The notes: generated by a model from the letters alone, not told the origin. A stretch of 64,000 bases of DNA from Vibrio sp. qd031 (GCF_002100145.1 NZ_JXQD01000001.1:1-64000), one strand, 5' to 3'; counted from the stretch's first letter, positions 16,372 through 26,154 are shown. A program made the numbers and translations.

Positions 16372-17280
16372 ATGAAAAATATTAAAAAGTTACTACTAGG
16401 TACCGCACTACTTGCAGCGTCTGTCGTTGCAACCGCCGTTGAAGCAAAAACCACCAAGATAGGTTACACCACCATGGATTTAGCGAATCCTTACTTTATC
16501 GCTGTGACTAATGGTGTGAAAGACAGAGCAAAAGCGTTGGACGTAAAAGTAACCATACACGATGCAAAATCGGACCCGGCAAGTCAAATTGCCGCCGTTG
16601 AAAACTTCGTGGCTCAAGGCATGGACGCGATTGTGATCAGCCCAATTGATGCCATTGCTGTTGAGCCATTAATTAAGCTTGCCCATGAAAACGGCATCCC
16701 CGTGGTCAACGCCCACCAAGCAATGGAAGGTGCAGACGCCCAAATTGGTTTAATTGAGTTTGAATACGGCTACGAAGTCGGCAAGCTTGCAGGGCAGTAC
16801 ATAACCGATCACATGGACGGTAAAGCAGAAGTTGCCGTACTAGGCCAGCCTGAAGTCTCTGCATTGGTTGAACGCACTAACGGCATTAAAAAAGGCATCA
16901 TGGACTTTGCTCCAAACGCAGTGATTGCAGCCGAGCAGAGCGGTTACACCCCAGAAACGGGCGCTCGCGCTGCAGAAGTTGTTATGCAGTCACGTCCAAA
17001 TGTGCGTGTCTTCGTTGGCATGAACGACGCAGGTATCCTTGGCGCGTTTGAAGCGCTTAAAGGTATGGGCGTCAACGAAGAAGAGTTTGCACTGTTTGGA
17101 CTCGATGCTACCGAAGAAGCGCAAAATAAAATCGCTCAAAACACGATGTACAAAGGCACTGTTGATATCGCGCCTTACGTGACTGGCGAGATGATTGTCG
17201 AAGTCGCACTGAAAGTAAAAGATGACGGCCCAATTGATGAAATGGTGAAAATCGAAATGTTCCCACTGCTTGCTAAGTAG
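16372..17280 (+). CDS. Sugar ABC transporter substrate-binding protein (RbsB-like)
   Basis: A 302-residue periplasmic binding protein. The inner ATG at 16372 is chosen because GAGGT lies upstream and a proper signal peptide follows ('KKLLLGTALLAASVVATAVEA', cleavage about residue 24). The mature part is a type I sugar-binding fold like RbsB/XylF, with 'DLANPYFIAVTNGVKDRAK' at the start, 'IVISPIDA' and 'VFVGMNDAGILGAFEAL'. It heads the ten-gene operon. A hairpin (17296-17315) after it may raise its transcript level over the ATPase gene, as is common for binding proteins. Confidence 0.92.
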   Translation: MKNIKKLLLGTALLAASVVATAVEAKTTKIGYTTMDLANPYFIAVTNGVKDRAKALDVKVTIHDAKSDPASQIAAVENFVAQGMDAIVISPIDAIAVEPLIKLAHENGIPVVNAHQAMEGADAQIGLIEFEYGYEVGKLAGQYITDHMDGKAEVAVLGQPEVSALVERTNGIKKGIMDFAPNAVIAAEQSGYTPETGARAAEVVMQSRPNVRVFVGMNDAGILGAFEALKGMGVNEEEFALFGLDATEEAQNKIAQNTMYKGTVDIAPYVTGEMIVEVALKVKDDGPIDEMVKIEMFPLLAK

Positions 17281-17295
17281 AGCGGAGCCACGATG

Positions 17296-17315
17296 GGGAG
17301 CCTCATTTGGCTCCC
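17296..17315 (+). repeat. Intercistronic hairpin after the binding-protein gene
   Basis: GGGAGCC (17296-17302) pairs with GGCTCCC (17309-17315) with a 6-nt loop between the binding-protein and ATPase genes. With no T-run it is more likely an mRNA-stabilising hairpin than a terminator. Confidence 0.55.
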
Positions 17316-17342
17316 ATAATCCAGTTTTGAAAGGATGCACTT

Positions 17343-18818
17343 ATGTCGATTTTGAGTCTTAAATCCGTAGTGAAAGAGTATCCCGGTGTTAAAGCACTGG
17401 CTGGCGTCAGCTTTGATCTGCAAGCCGGTGAAGTTCACGCCATCATGGGTGAAAACGGTGCCGGAAAATCCACGCTAATTAAAACCATTACTGGGGCAAT
17501 AAACCCCACCAAAGGTGAAGTCGTATTTGAAGGTCAATCACTGCCAAGTGGTGATCCTAGAGCGGTTATTGATTTGGGAATTTCCGCTATCTATCAAGAG
17601 TTAAGTCTGTTTTCGGAGCTCACCGTTGCCGAGAACATATTTTATGGTAATGAGGTTTATAAAGGCATGTTGCTGGACAAGCCTCGCATGAACCAAATGG
17701 CCAGTGAACTGCTCGACAGCCTTGGTGCTGATATCGATCCAACGGTTCAAATTAAATCCTTGAGCATTGGTTTTCAGCAGTTAGTCGAACTGGCGAAAGC
17801 GGTCTCCAAAGAGTGCCGTTTGCTGATCATGGATGAGCCGACAGCACCTCTGACCAACCAAGAAGTAAAATTTATGTATGAGGCGGTTAGACGCTTGCAA
17901 AGCCAGGGGGTGACCATTATTTATGTCTCCCACAGGCTCAATGAAGTGTTTGACCTGTGCGATCGCGTGACGATTTTACGTGACGGCCAATACATCACCA
18001 CCTGCGACATCGACAAAGTCGATGAGGATGAGCTGATTCGCTTAATGGTAGGGCGCACCATTACCAATGAGTACCCACCTAGACTGCATCCAGTTGGTGA
18101 GGTTGCATTGGAGGTCAAGCACCTATCGTCTCCGCTGGTCAACGACGTTAGCTTTAACCTGCGTAAGGGAGAGATCCTGGGATTAGCCGGTTTGGTTGGT
18201 GCGGGTAGAACAGAGATTGCCCGCCTAATATTTGGTGCAGACCCAATGACCTCGGGAGAAGTCGTGCTGGATAACACCACGCTGCAAGTCAAAACCCCTC
18301 ACGATGCCATTAATGCCGGTATTGGATTACTCCCTGAAGATCGCAAAACGCAAGGCGCACTGCTGAGTATGTCGATCAGTGACAATGTGAGTTATTCGTG
18401 TCTGTCACGATTTGCAGAGCAGGGGATCATTCAGCCCGATAAAGAGAGAGAGGCGACCGCTCAGTTTATCGAAAAATTGAATGTGAAAACCCCTTCTATC
18501 GATCAGTTGGTTGGCAATCTATCTGGCGGGAATCAGCAAAAAGTGGTGCTAGCCAAATGGTTGCTAAATGATTGCTCGGTTCTGATCTTTGATGAGCCTA
18601 CCCGCGGTATTGATGTGGGTGCAAAGTCCGAAATCTACGACTTAATGCGTCAAATCACCGAGAAAGGCGTCTCCATCATCATGATCAGCTCAGAAATGCC
18701 AGAGCTACTGGGCATGTCTGACCGCGTGTTGGTGATCCACGAAGGCGCTATCGCGAAAGAACTCCTCCCTAATGAGTACAGCCAAGAGACGGTACTCAAA
18801 TACGCTTCAGGATTTTAA
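17343..18818 (+). CDS. Sugar ABC transporter ATPase (RbsA-like, two domains)
   Basis: A 491-residue protein with two tandem ATPase domains. The first has 'GENGAGKST' (residues about 37-45), 'LSIGFQQLVELAKA' and 'LLIMDEPT'. The second has a degenerate Walker A 'GLVGAGRTE', then 'LSGGNQQKVVLAKWL' and 'LIFDEPTRGIDVGAKSEIY'. This is the standard layout for ribose/galactose-type importers. It energises uptake with the permease 11 bp downstream. Confidence 0.95.
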   Translation: MSILSLKSVVKEYPGVKALAGVSFDLQAGEVHAIMGENGAGKSTLIKTITGAINPTKGEVVFEGQSLPSGDPRAVIDLGISAIYQELSLFSELTVAENIFYGNEVYKGMLLDKPRMNQMASELLDSLGADIDPTVQIKSLSIGFQQLVELAKAVSKECRLLIMDEPTAPLTNQEVKFMYEAVRRLQSQGVTIIYVSHRLNEVFDLCDRVTILRDGQYITTCDIDKVDEDELIRLMVGRTITNEYPPRLHPVGEVALEVKHLSSPLVNDVSFNLRKGEILGLAGLVGAGRTEIARLIFGADPMTSGEVVLDNTTLQVKTPHDAINAGIGLLPEDRKTQGALLSMSISDNVSYSCLSRFAEQGIIQPDKEREATAQFIEKLNVKTPSIDQLVGNLSGGNQQKVVLAKWLLNDCSVLIFDEPTRGIDVGAKSEIYDLMRQITEKGVSIIMISSEMPELLGMSDRVLVIHEGAIAKELLPNEYSQETVLKYASGF

Positions 18819-18829
18819 AGGAATCGATT

Positions 18830-19810
18830 ATGGAAAACTCTCAAGTATCGATGCCAGTGGAAAAATGGAACAGCAAAAATCTACTTACATTGCTGTCTCA
18901 GTACTGGATTTTTATTGCTCTCATCGTATTGGTGATTGCGTTTAGCCTGCTGTCTGACAGCTTTTTAACCAAGGTCAATTTGCTCAATATTTTAAGACAA
19001 GTGTCCATCATCGGCATATGCGCGGTGGGGATGACAATGATCATTCTTACTGGCGGTATCGACCTGTCCGTAGGCTCGATGATCGGTGTAGCCGGGATGG
19101 CCTGTGCGCTGATGCTTAATGCTGGCGTACCTCCGATTATTGCGGTTGTCGGTACGTTAGGTATTGGCTTGTTCTTCGGCGCTATTACAGGACTGATGAT
19201 CAACAAGATCCGCATTCCACCACTGATTGCCACCTTAGGTCTTATGACCGCACTTCGCGGCGTTGCTTACATACTTAACGACGGTCTGCCTATTTATGGC
19301 CTTCCAGAGTCCGTGAAATTTATCGGTCAAGGTTGGGTGTTTGGCATTCCTTTCCCCGTCATTCTTATGGTTGCTGTGTTCATCTTTGGATACGTATTGC
19401 TGAACAAAACCGCGTTTGGTCGCCACCTGTATGGCACTGGCGGTAATGAAGAAGCGTCGCGCTTATCTGGGGTTAATGTTGAGCGACTTAAAACCAAGGT
19501 TTACCTGATTGGATTCTTCCTATCCACATTTGCCGGCATCGTATTGATGGCGCGAGTAAACAGCGGCCAACCACGCGGCGGTACAGGATACGAGATGGAC
19601 ATCATTACCGCGGTGGTACTTGGTGGTGTCTCGATTATGGGTGGGTCAGGAAGACTTACTGGTGTGATCGCTGGTGTGATGATCATGGGCGTGCTGTCAA
19701 ACGGCATGATCCTACTCAACATTGACGAGTATGTGCAGTGGGTGGTGAAAGGAATGGTGCTACTGACGGCAGTTGGCCTCGACCAATTGACCAGTCACAA
19801 GAGCAAGTAG
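18830..19810 (+). CDS. Sugar ABC transporter permease (RbsC-like)
   Basis: A 326-residue inner-membrane protein of the RbsC/BPD_transp_2 family with about eight or nine helices. Motifs include 'TGGIDLSVGSMIGVAGM' and the coupling segment 'GGNEEASRLSGVNVERLKTKVY', followed by 'AVVLGGVSIMGGSGRLTGVIAGVMIMGVLSNGM'-type sequence. It forms the membrane channel with the RbsA-like ATPase. Only one permease gene is present, so it is expected to form a homodimer. Confidence 0.95.
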   Translation: MENSQVSMPVEKWNSKNLLTLLSQYWIFIALIVLVIAFSLLSDSFLTKVNLLNILRQVSIIGICAVGMTMIILTGGIDLSVGSMIGVAGMACALMLNAGVPPIIAVVGTLGIGLFFGAITGLMINKIRIPPLIATLGLMTALRGVAYILNDGLPIYGLPESVKFIGQGWVFGIPFPVILMVAVFIFGYVLLNKTAFGRHLYGTGGNEEASRLSGVNVERLKTKVYLIGFFLSTFAGIVLMARVNSGQPRGGTGYEMDIITAVVLGGVSIMGGSGRLTGVIAGVMIMGVLSNGMILLNIDEYVQWVVKGMVLLTAVGLDQLTSHKSK

Positions 19811-19822
19811 CTCGCTGTTTTA

Positions 19823-19871
19823 GAGGGGATGCCCTCACTCGTTATGAGATTTTGAGGGCGACTTAGCCCTC
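19823..19871. repeat. Two GAGGGC-type small hairpins
   Basis: GAGGGG...GCCCTC (19823-19836) and GAGGGC-N6-GCCCTC (19854-19871) lie in tandem in the 125-bp gap after the permease gene. They may be mRNA-processing or stability structures separating transport from enzyme genes. No T-run follows either. Confidence 0.45.
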
Positions 19872-19935
19872 GTTAAGTGGACCGATTAGGTTATTAGAGA
19901 TAGTGCATTAAAGCGTTAGTAAATGGAGATTAACA

Positions 19936-21456
19936 ATGACAACAACACCAACTGCAGAGGCGCAATTTTCACCCGGCGTCGCCAGTGAGTTTATCGCCTC
20001 ACTTATACCTGCACCGAAAGCACAGCGCGTATCAAGGATCGCCTTTGTCTCTGTCGCGATAGAAATCCATTTTAATTGGGATTTGGCGCGCGAGACCACC
20101 ACCAAGGTTGCGCAAATTGTTGAAGACGCATTGCCAAGTGAGGAGTATCAACTGGTTGTAGCTCCAGAGCCGTTTCAAGACCATTTGCAGCTTAAAGCTT
20201 TCTTAGATGATGCGGCGCACGGCGGATTAGATGGCATTGTATTGTGCCACTCTGCGTATACCACTGGTGAGGTGGGGTCTCAACTTGGCTCTTGGCTGGC
20301 AAAACATCAAACCCCAATATTTAGCTTAGCAATGCCTGAGCCTATGGGTAATGGTGTAAATTTACAGGCCAACAGACTGTGCTCACAAAACTTTGTATTG
20401 GGCATACTCAATTCATTGGATGTGAAATATCAGTGGCTGTTTTGCAACGAAGACCAACCTCGCGTAGCCGAAGAGGTGCAGAGATTTGCACGAGTAAGCC
20501 GCGCTTTGGGCAATATTCGCGGTCGCAAAGCATTGATTGCTGGCGCAAGCCGCGTTCCGGGCTTTTACGACTGTGAAATCAACGAAATTGCAATTATGAA
20601 GAAGCTCGAGCTGGGGTTTGACCGGGTCAATCTGGTTGATATCACCTCGCGTATGGCGGATTTCTCTGAGCACGACGTTGCTGAGGTCGCCGGACTGATA
20701 TTGAACGATCCTGATTGCAAGTTCAATAACGTTCCTGACAAACAAGTCCACGACACCATTCGACTCTCTCTCGCCTTGATGACGGTGGCGCGCGAGGGCG
20801 AGTACATCGGTGTCAGCTTTAAAAACTGGCCAGAGCTATTTGACCACTTTAATGTGGCAGGTGACGGAGCAATGGCGCTAATGAATGACCAGGGCATTGT
20901 GGTGTCGGATGAGGCGGACACAGGCGCAATGATCACCATGATGCTGTTTAACGAGCTTTCTTCAGGTGCTGCTATCCCTATGCTCTCTGACATATCGTAC
21001 TTATCTGACGACGGTGAACGTTTAGGCGTTTGGCACAACGGCTCGGCAGCAACTCGTCTTAGAAAACAAGGCAGCGGTTTTGAGTCTCGTAAACACGGCA
21101 TTTTAGAAAACTACGACAGCGACACCGCCTGGGGCATGTTGTTTGAGTTTTTGGTTGAGCCAGGTCCGGTAACCATTGCTAAGTATCAGGCTCCATCGAT
21201 AGACCATGTATTAGCCTTTGAGGGCGATATTGTGGAATCAGACATGAAGTTTAGAGGCACCTACGGTGAAGTTGTAACGCGCGAGCATACGGCAGCACAG
21301 CTAGTAGGCACTATCTTGGATCAAGGCCTTGACCACCATTGGATTGTCGGTCGCGGACATTTCTTAAGTGATTTAAAAGTGTTGAATTATTGGTTAGGCG
21401 TTGAAGAGTTGCCAGTGTGCAACGCGGGTCAACATGCCGGCTTTGGACGATTGTAG
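19936..21456 (+). CDS. FucI/AraA-fold sugar isomerase-like protein
   Basis: A 506-residue cytoplasmic protein with the L-fucose/L-arabinose isomerase fold. Putative metal ligands are visible: Glu326 in 'SDEADTGAM', Asp352 in 'PMLSDISYL' and His367 in 'GVWHNGSAA', in the order seen in FucI-family enzymes, with a C-terminal 'EHTAAQLVGTI...DHHWIVGRG' region. It would interconvert an aldose and a ketose. The sequence is far from classical FucI or AraA, so the substrate is open. It lies between the transporter and kinase genes, the position expected for the first intracellular step. Confidence 0.72.
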   Translation: MTTTPTAEAQFSPGVASEFIASLIPAPKAQRVSRIAFVSVAIEIHFNWDLARETTTKVAQIVEDALPSEEYQLVVAPEPFQDHLQLKAFLDDAAHGGLDGIVLCHSAYTTGEVGSQLGSWLAKHQTPIFSLAMPEPMGNGVNLQANRLCSQNFVLGILNSLDVKYQWLFCNEDQPRVAEEVQRFARVSRALGNIRGRKALIAGASRVPGFYDCEINEIAIMKKLELGFDRVNLVDITSRMADFSEHDVAEVAGLILNDPDCKFNNVPDKQVHDTIRLSLALMTVAREGEYIGVSFKNWPELFDHFNVAGDGAMALMNDQGIVVSDEADTGAMITMMLFNELSSGAAIPMLSDISYLSDDGERLGVWHNGSAATRLRKQGSGFESRKHGILENYDSDTAWGMLFEFLVEPGPVTIAKYQAPSIDHVLAFEGDIVESDMKFRGTYGEVVTREHTAAQLVGTILDQGLDHHWIVGRGHFLSDLKVLNYWLGVEELPVCNAGQHAGFGRL

Positions 21457-21464
21457 AGGGCGCT

Positions 21465-22409
21465 ATGAAATCTATCGCATGCGTAGGAATGGCGGTCGCG
21501 GATCTGATAGTAGGTCCTACTGATTCATTCCATTTTACCCAAGATGTGACCCTGCTAGATACGGTGACGACGAAGCCAGGGGGCGATGCGGCTAACGTCG
21601 CGCTTAACCTCGGAGCAATGGGCGTGCCAGTGAGTTTGCACACCAAATTAGGAAGCGATCTTTTTGGCGATTGGCTTATGAACACTTATGCGGGAGAAGG
21701 CATCGATACCCAGTACGTCAACCAAACAGACGGTGACTCGACCGGTGTTGCGATTGCTCTGGTGGATAAGCACGGTGAGAGAGTCTTTTTATACCGTGGT
21801 GGGGCCGTTGACAGTCTGGCGCTAAGCGATCTCGATCAGAGTGCAATTTTACGTCACGACATAGTTCACTGTAGCGGATTCTTTCTGCTGCCAAGCCTTG
21901 AAGAAAAAGGGCTACCCAAACTGTTTGCCAAGGCTCGCGAGCAAGGTGTTAAGACCAGTTTGGATGTGGGGTGGGATAATAGAGGTCGGTGGTTAAAGAC
22001 CATTGGGCCTATGTTACCCAACCTGGATTACTTTCTACCAACACTCAACGAAGCCCAACAGATCGCCGGAAAATCAACCATCGAAGAGTGCGCGCAATAC
22101 TTTGTTGATGCAGGAGTGTCACAGGTTGTGATTAAGGCGGGAGCAAAAGGCGCTTACGCCCATGATGGCCAAATAGGTTTTTGGGTGAACGCTAAACCTA
22201 TTGACGGTGTTATCGACACGACGGGTGCCGGTGATGGGTTTGTCAGTGGATTTCTAGCGTCAATTGCCCGCGGGTTACCCTTTAAAGATGCTGTACACAC
22301 TGCCAACCGAGCAGGTGCGATAGTGGTTCAGCAATATGGCTCCACAGGCGCAATCAAAAACTACCAACAAATTGAATTACAGGGAAATAATTATGAAGCC
22401 GTTGTCTGA
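21465..22409 (+). CDS. PfkB-family sugar kinase
   Basis: A 314-residue ribokinase-fold enzyme. The start is the ATG at 21465 (GAGG upstream); longer open frame upstream overlaps the isomerase gene and is not used. Signature sites are 'GGDAANVALNLGAMG' (residues about 41-55) and the C-terminal 'DTTGAGDGFVSGFLA' with the catalytic Asp. It phosphorylates a sugar, most likely the ketose made by the isomerase, to prepare it for aldol cleavage. It overlaps the aldolase gene by 17 bases, which suggests coupled translation. Confidence 0.9.
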   Translation: MKSIACVGMAVADLIVGPTDSFHFTQDVTLLDTVTTKPGGDAANVALNLGAMGVPVSLHTKLGSDLFGDWLMNTYAGEGIDTQYVNQTDGDSTGVAIALVDKHGERVFLYRGGAVDSLALSDLDQSAILRHDIVHCSGFFLLPSLEEKGLPKLFAKAREQGVKTSLDVGWDNRGRWLKTIGPMLPNLDYFLPTLNEAQQIAGKSTIEECAQYFVDAGVSQVVIKAGAKGAYAHDGQIGFWVNAKPIDGVIDTTGAGDGFVSGFLASIARGLPFKDAVHTANRAGAIVVQQYGSTGAIKNYQQIELQGNNYEAVV

Positions 22410-23211
22410 GCTACTTAAAGAATATCACCAAAACAGTAAATGCATTATTGGTTTCAATTTCAATGATATCTGGGACGGTAAAGCCATCGTAGCGGTTGCA
22501 GAAAAACAGCAGGTGCCGGTGCTTTTGATGGCGTATACCAGCGTGGTGGATGCTTTAGGTCTCGATCTTATTGTATCGATGACTCAAGGGCTGCGAAAAA
22601 ACGCCACAGTGCCAATTTATCTTCATCTCGACCATTGTGACGATATAGAGCTCTGTTTAGCGGCGGTCGATGCCGGTTTTGACTCGGTGATGTATGACGG
22701 CTCTGCGTTAAGTTTGGAGCAAAACATTGAGGGCACTAAAAAGGTGGCTGATTATGCGCACGCTAAAGGTGTGGTGGTTGAAGCTGAAATCGGCAAGATC
22801 CGAGGTCGCGGATTTACCGACGGCGATTATCTTGCAGCGGTGAGTGATGTTAAAGCCTTAGCAGAGCAATCGGGTGCGGATCTGATCGCGGTTGGCGTAG
22901 GAACCGCGCACGGTTATTACGATGGCGAGCCAGAAATACATTTTGAACGCTTATCGCAAATTAATGAGGCTGTTAGTACGCCACTGGTTTTACATGGCGG
23001 TACGGGCATCAGCGCCGACGATATTCGCCATTCCATCACCATGGGAATTACCAAAATCAACGTAGGCACGGCCATACATACCACCTATATGCAAACACTT
23101 GGGCACGAGATTGAGGTTGATGGATTGTCGGCCTATCCACCACTGACGATGCAACGTGTGCTGCCCAAAATTGAGCAAGAGGTCCAAAAATATACGGACA
23201 TGCTGAGCTAG
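22393..23211 (+). CDS. Class II ketose-bisphosphate aldolase
   Basis: A 272-residue zinc aldolase of the FbaA/GatY/KbaY family. The start is the ATG at 22393 inside the end of the kinase gene, after AGGGAAA. Zinc and active-site elements are present: 'YLHLDHCDD' (residues about 76-84), 'VEAEIGKIRGRG', 'AVGVGTAHGYYDG' and 'LVLHGGTGIS'. It would cleave the phosphorylated ketose into DHAP and an aldehyde whose identity depends on the sugar. Confidence 0.9.
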   Translation: MKPLSELLKEYHQNSKCIIGFNFNDIWDGKAIVAVAEKQQVPVLLMAYTSVVDALGLDLIVSMTQGLRKNATVPIYLHLDHCDDIELCLAAVDAGFDSVMYDGSALSLEQNIEGTKKVADYAHAKGVVVEAEIGKIRGRGFTDGDYLAAVSDVKALAEQSGADLIAVGVGTAHGYYDGEPEIHFERLSQINEAVSTPLVLHGGTGISADDIRHSITMGITKINVGTAIHTTYMQTLGHEIEVDGLSAYPPLTMQRVLPKIEQEVQKYTDMLS

Positions 23212-23413
23212 ACAGTGCCAATGTTGTGGGGGGGCTTGTGTTAGGTGTTAGCAGGTTAACGGCCTTTAGCACTCAATAGGTTCCCTACAACCCACGCGCT
23301 TAAACCAGTGGACTGCCCGCTAACGCAGTTCACAGCTAAAAGTTTTTTCAACGACAGAAAGTGACACACTTTTTGGGGGTTACTGCACCCAAAATTTAGC
23401 ACAAGGAGCCATT

Positions 23414-24655
23414 ATGCCAGTTCAAGAGTCGTCATATTTAGGGCAATCAGGAGTATGGATCACCAACTCATCGACCCGGTTGTTTGTTCAACACTTTGGT
23501 GGCATGACTCCCGAGTTTTCAACGCGATTACGCGATAAAGACGGGGCAGTTTGGCTTAACACTCACTGGCAGCCTCACTTTAAGGCGTCTCAATCTGGGT
23601 TCATGGACAGTAACGATCCCGAACAATCCAGCTACTGGGGCATTGAATTATTGAGGCAAGCGGCAGGGACATTCCCATGTGCGCCAACGTTTGGCCCAGG
23701 CAATGATCAGCTATTACCCCATGGAGATTGCGCCAATACAAACTGGCAACTTAATCGCTGTTATGAAGTGGACGTTGAGTACCAACACAGCCATCACAAG
23801 GCCAACATCGCGCATTGGCAGCTGCAAGGCCAGTATCGCCAACTTCAATACCAAAAATGGGACTATTTGTATGCAGACCAGAGTGCGCACTACTGCGTGT
23901 TGCAAGTCCATAACCCAAATGAACAAGCCGTCGATATTAATCTTGCATGGCATACGACCTTGGGCGCGCCCTTTTTAGAACGTGGATGTCTGGTGTTTAA
24001 CAACTGCAATCACTTTAAAGTGGCGCCGGCAGGAACCGAGTTTGATCAAACCACTCAGTTAGAGCCCAACCTTGAATTTACCGATTTTTCAGCCGCACCG
24101 ACTAAGTCTGCAAGACAGAAAAATTTACACCAGATGGATGGGTATACAGGGCACTCAGATTTCGTGTCAGGCACTACGGATAACCCCGAACTATTGTGGA
24201 GCTTGTGCGTTAATCCCTATTTAAACCTGGCGTATCTGTCGGTGATTCCGCTCTCTAGACTACCTAACCAAGTCAATGCTCAATCGATGAACTATTGGAA
24301 TCATTGCGGCGGTCGAGACTTTACCCCGTGGGCAGATTATCAAGGAGGCGTTGACCGTACCTACGCGCTCGGGATGGAGGCAGCAATTGGTTCGAGTTGC
24401 CAAGGTTTGGAGCATAGCCGAAGCCAACGTACTTATATGGATAAACCAAGCTGCTACGGGATTAAAGCGCAGCAAACCGTCACCTTCCCATGCATTAACA
24501 GTTTGTTCGAGCTGACGTCCGATGAACTCGCACTCGCAACAGACTCTACTCAACACCCTACAACCCTCAACACAATTATGGAGGCGGCAGTTATGCGGCA
24601 TATCGCCACATTAGACCTCTCATTTACCGCTGTAGCGGTAGCGAATAATAACTAG
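23414..24655 (+). CDS. Mutarotase-superfamily-like protein, unassigned
   Basis: A 413-residue cytoplasmic protein without a signal peptide, preceded by AAGGAG. It is unusually rich in Gln, Asn, His and Trp. Segments such as 'FGGMTPEF', 'FGPGNDQLLPHGDCANTNWQL' and 'QSMNYWNHCGGRDFTPWADYQGGVDRTYALG' resemble the galactose-mutarotase-like beta-sandwich, where conserved His and Asp/Glu bind the sugar. The first-half His in 'LPHGDC' sits where aldose epimerases carry theirs. It may open or epimerise the imported sugar. The family assignment is by eye. Confidence 0.5.
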   Translation: MPVQESSYLGQSGVWITNSSTRLFVQHFGGMTPEFSTRLRDKDGAVWLNTHWQPHFKASQSGFMDSNDPEQSSYWGIELLRQAAGTFPCAPTFGPGNDQLLPHGDCANTNWQLNRCYEVDVEYQHSHHKANIAHWQLQGQYRQLQYQKWDYLYADQSAHYCVLQVHNPNEQAVDINLAWHTTLGAPFLERGCLVFNNCNHFKVAPAGTEFDQTTQLEPNLEFTDFSAAPTKSARQKNLHQMDGYTGHSDFVSGTTDNPELLWSLCVNPYLNLAYLSVIPLSRLPNQVNAQSMNYWNHCGGRDFTPWADYQGGVDRTYALGMEAAIGSSCQGLEHSRSQRTYMDKPSCYGIKAQQTVTFPCINSLFELTSDELALATDSTQHPTTLNTIMEAAVMRHIATLDLSFTAVAVANNN

Positions 24656-24666
24656 GAGCAAAAGAG

Positions 24667-26145
24667 ATGACACAACTGACTCTAAACCCAAACACCCTGG
24701 CTTTTCTTGAAAACAAACCACTGGCGTTTTTTAGCAACGGAGAGTGGCTACGATCGGGTCAAAGTATTGATGTGGTCGATCCGGCAACAAACAAAGCCGT
24801 GACACAAATAGCAATGGCGCAGCCGCAAGATATGAATGATGCGGTTAGCCATGCAGAAGTGGCGTTTAAGTCGTGGGGAGCAACCGCTCCTGCTAAGCGA
24901 CAAGCTTTGCTGCAAAAACTAGCGAGTTTGATTCGTCGTGATGAAGATATATTGGCCGAACTAGAATCTATTGATGTTGGTAAACCTAAAGCCGAAGCAA
25001 CGGGTTTTGATGTGCCCTTTGCGGCCGACAGCTACGACTATTTTGCCACCCTTGCGGTAGAGGCACAGTACGAGGTCGAACTCGGACTGGAAGTCACAGA
25101 CAGCCACACGGTGAAAAAACCTTATGGTGTGGCGGCGTTTGTTTTCCCTTGGAACTTCCCGTTCACTTTGTGCGCTTGGGGGATTGCTCCTGCACTTGCT
25201 GCGGGTAATACAGTGGTGATTAAACCTGCCTCTGAGACTCCGTTATCGACACTATATTTAGCCAAGTTAGCCGAAGAAGCCGGTTTTCCTAAGGGCGTTA
25301 TTAACGTTCTTCCAGGCAGTGGTTCTGTTGCGGGTGAAGCCCTTATTTCTGACCCACGCATAAAGCTGATGTCGTTTACGGGATCAACGGCGGTAGGCCG
25401 TCATATTGGTGAAGTCTGTGGCCGTAATCTAGTGCCAGCAAAATTAGAACTAGGCGGCAAAGGTGCAGCCATTATTTGTAGCGATGCAGACGTAGACGCC
25501 GCTGTAGAAGGACTGACAGGGGCAATTACGCTCAATGCTGGACAAGTGTGTTGCACCGCATCGCGATGGTATATCCATGATGATATCTACGATGAATTTG
25601 TTGCCAAAGCAAAAGTGGCATTTGAATCGATTGTATTGGGACGTGGCCTAACCGAAAGTGCGCAGATGGGCCCCATCTGTACTAAAAAACAGTTAGCCAA
25701 GATTTTTGAATGCATAGGCGATGCTCAGGCTCATGGCGCGACTATTGTCACTGGGGGTGTGCGACCTAGCGACGAAAGCTTAAGTGATGGTAACTACATC
25801 ACGCCAACACTTTTGGCCGGTGCCGATGATAACCCGTGGGCCATCGAAGAGATCTTTGGTCCGGTCTCGTTCTTGCTGAAGTTTAACGACGAGCAGGAAG
25901 TGATTGAGCGAGCTAACCGCAACCTCTATGGTTTGGCCAACAGTGTGTGGTCCCAAGACCTCGCTAAAGCCAAAGTGCTCGCGCATCAGTTAGTTGGAGG
26001 GAACAGCTGGATTAACGCTCACAACGTGTTTGAGTATGGCCTGCATTATGGCGCGTGTAATAAGAGTGGCTGTGGGGGTGGAGTAAACAGTAAAGCGACC
26101 TTTGAAGGTTACTTACGCCATCAATCAGTTGCCGCAGTGCGCTAA
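24667..26145 (+). CDS. NAD(P)-dependent aldehyde dehydrogenase
   Basis: A 492-residue ALDH. It has the oxyanion/nucleotide elements 'FPWNFPF' and 'KPASETP', general base Glu261 in 'LELGGKG', and catalytic Cys295 in 'NAGQVCCTASR', with 'EEIFGPV' later. The length is typical of betaine/lactaldehyde-type ALDHs. It probably oxidises the aldehyde released by the aldolase to a hydroxy acid. The unusual C-terminal 'NKSGCGGGVNSKATFEGYL' is Gly-rich. It starts 11 bp after the mutarotase-like gene. Confidence 0.92.
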   Translation: MTQLTLNPNTLAFLENKPLAFFSNGEWLRSGQSIDVVDPATNKAVTQIAMAQPQDMNDAVSHAEVAFKSWGATAPAKRQALLQKLASLIRRDEDILAELESIDVGKPKAEATGFDVPFAADSYDYFATLAVEAQYEVELGLEVTDSHTVKKPYGVAAFVFPWNFPFTLCAWGIAPALAAGNTVVIKPASETPLSTLYLAKLAEEAGFPKGVINVLPGSGSVAGEALISDPRIKLMSFTGSTAVGRHIGEVCGRNLVPAKLELGGKGAAIICSDADVDAAVEGLTGAITLNAGQVCCTASRWYIHDDIYDEFVAKAKVAFESIVLGRGLTESAQMGPICTKKQLAKIFECIGDAQAHGATIVTGGVRPSDESLSDGNYITPTLLAGADDNPWAIEEIFGPVSFLLKFNDEQEVIERANRNLYGLANSVWSQDLAKAKVLAHQLVGGNSWINAHNVFEYGLHYGACNKSGCGGGVNSKATFEGYLRHQSVAAVR

Positions 26146-26154
26146 GGAATTCGC

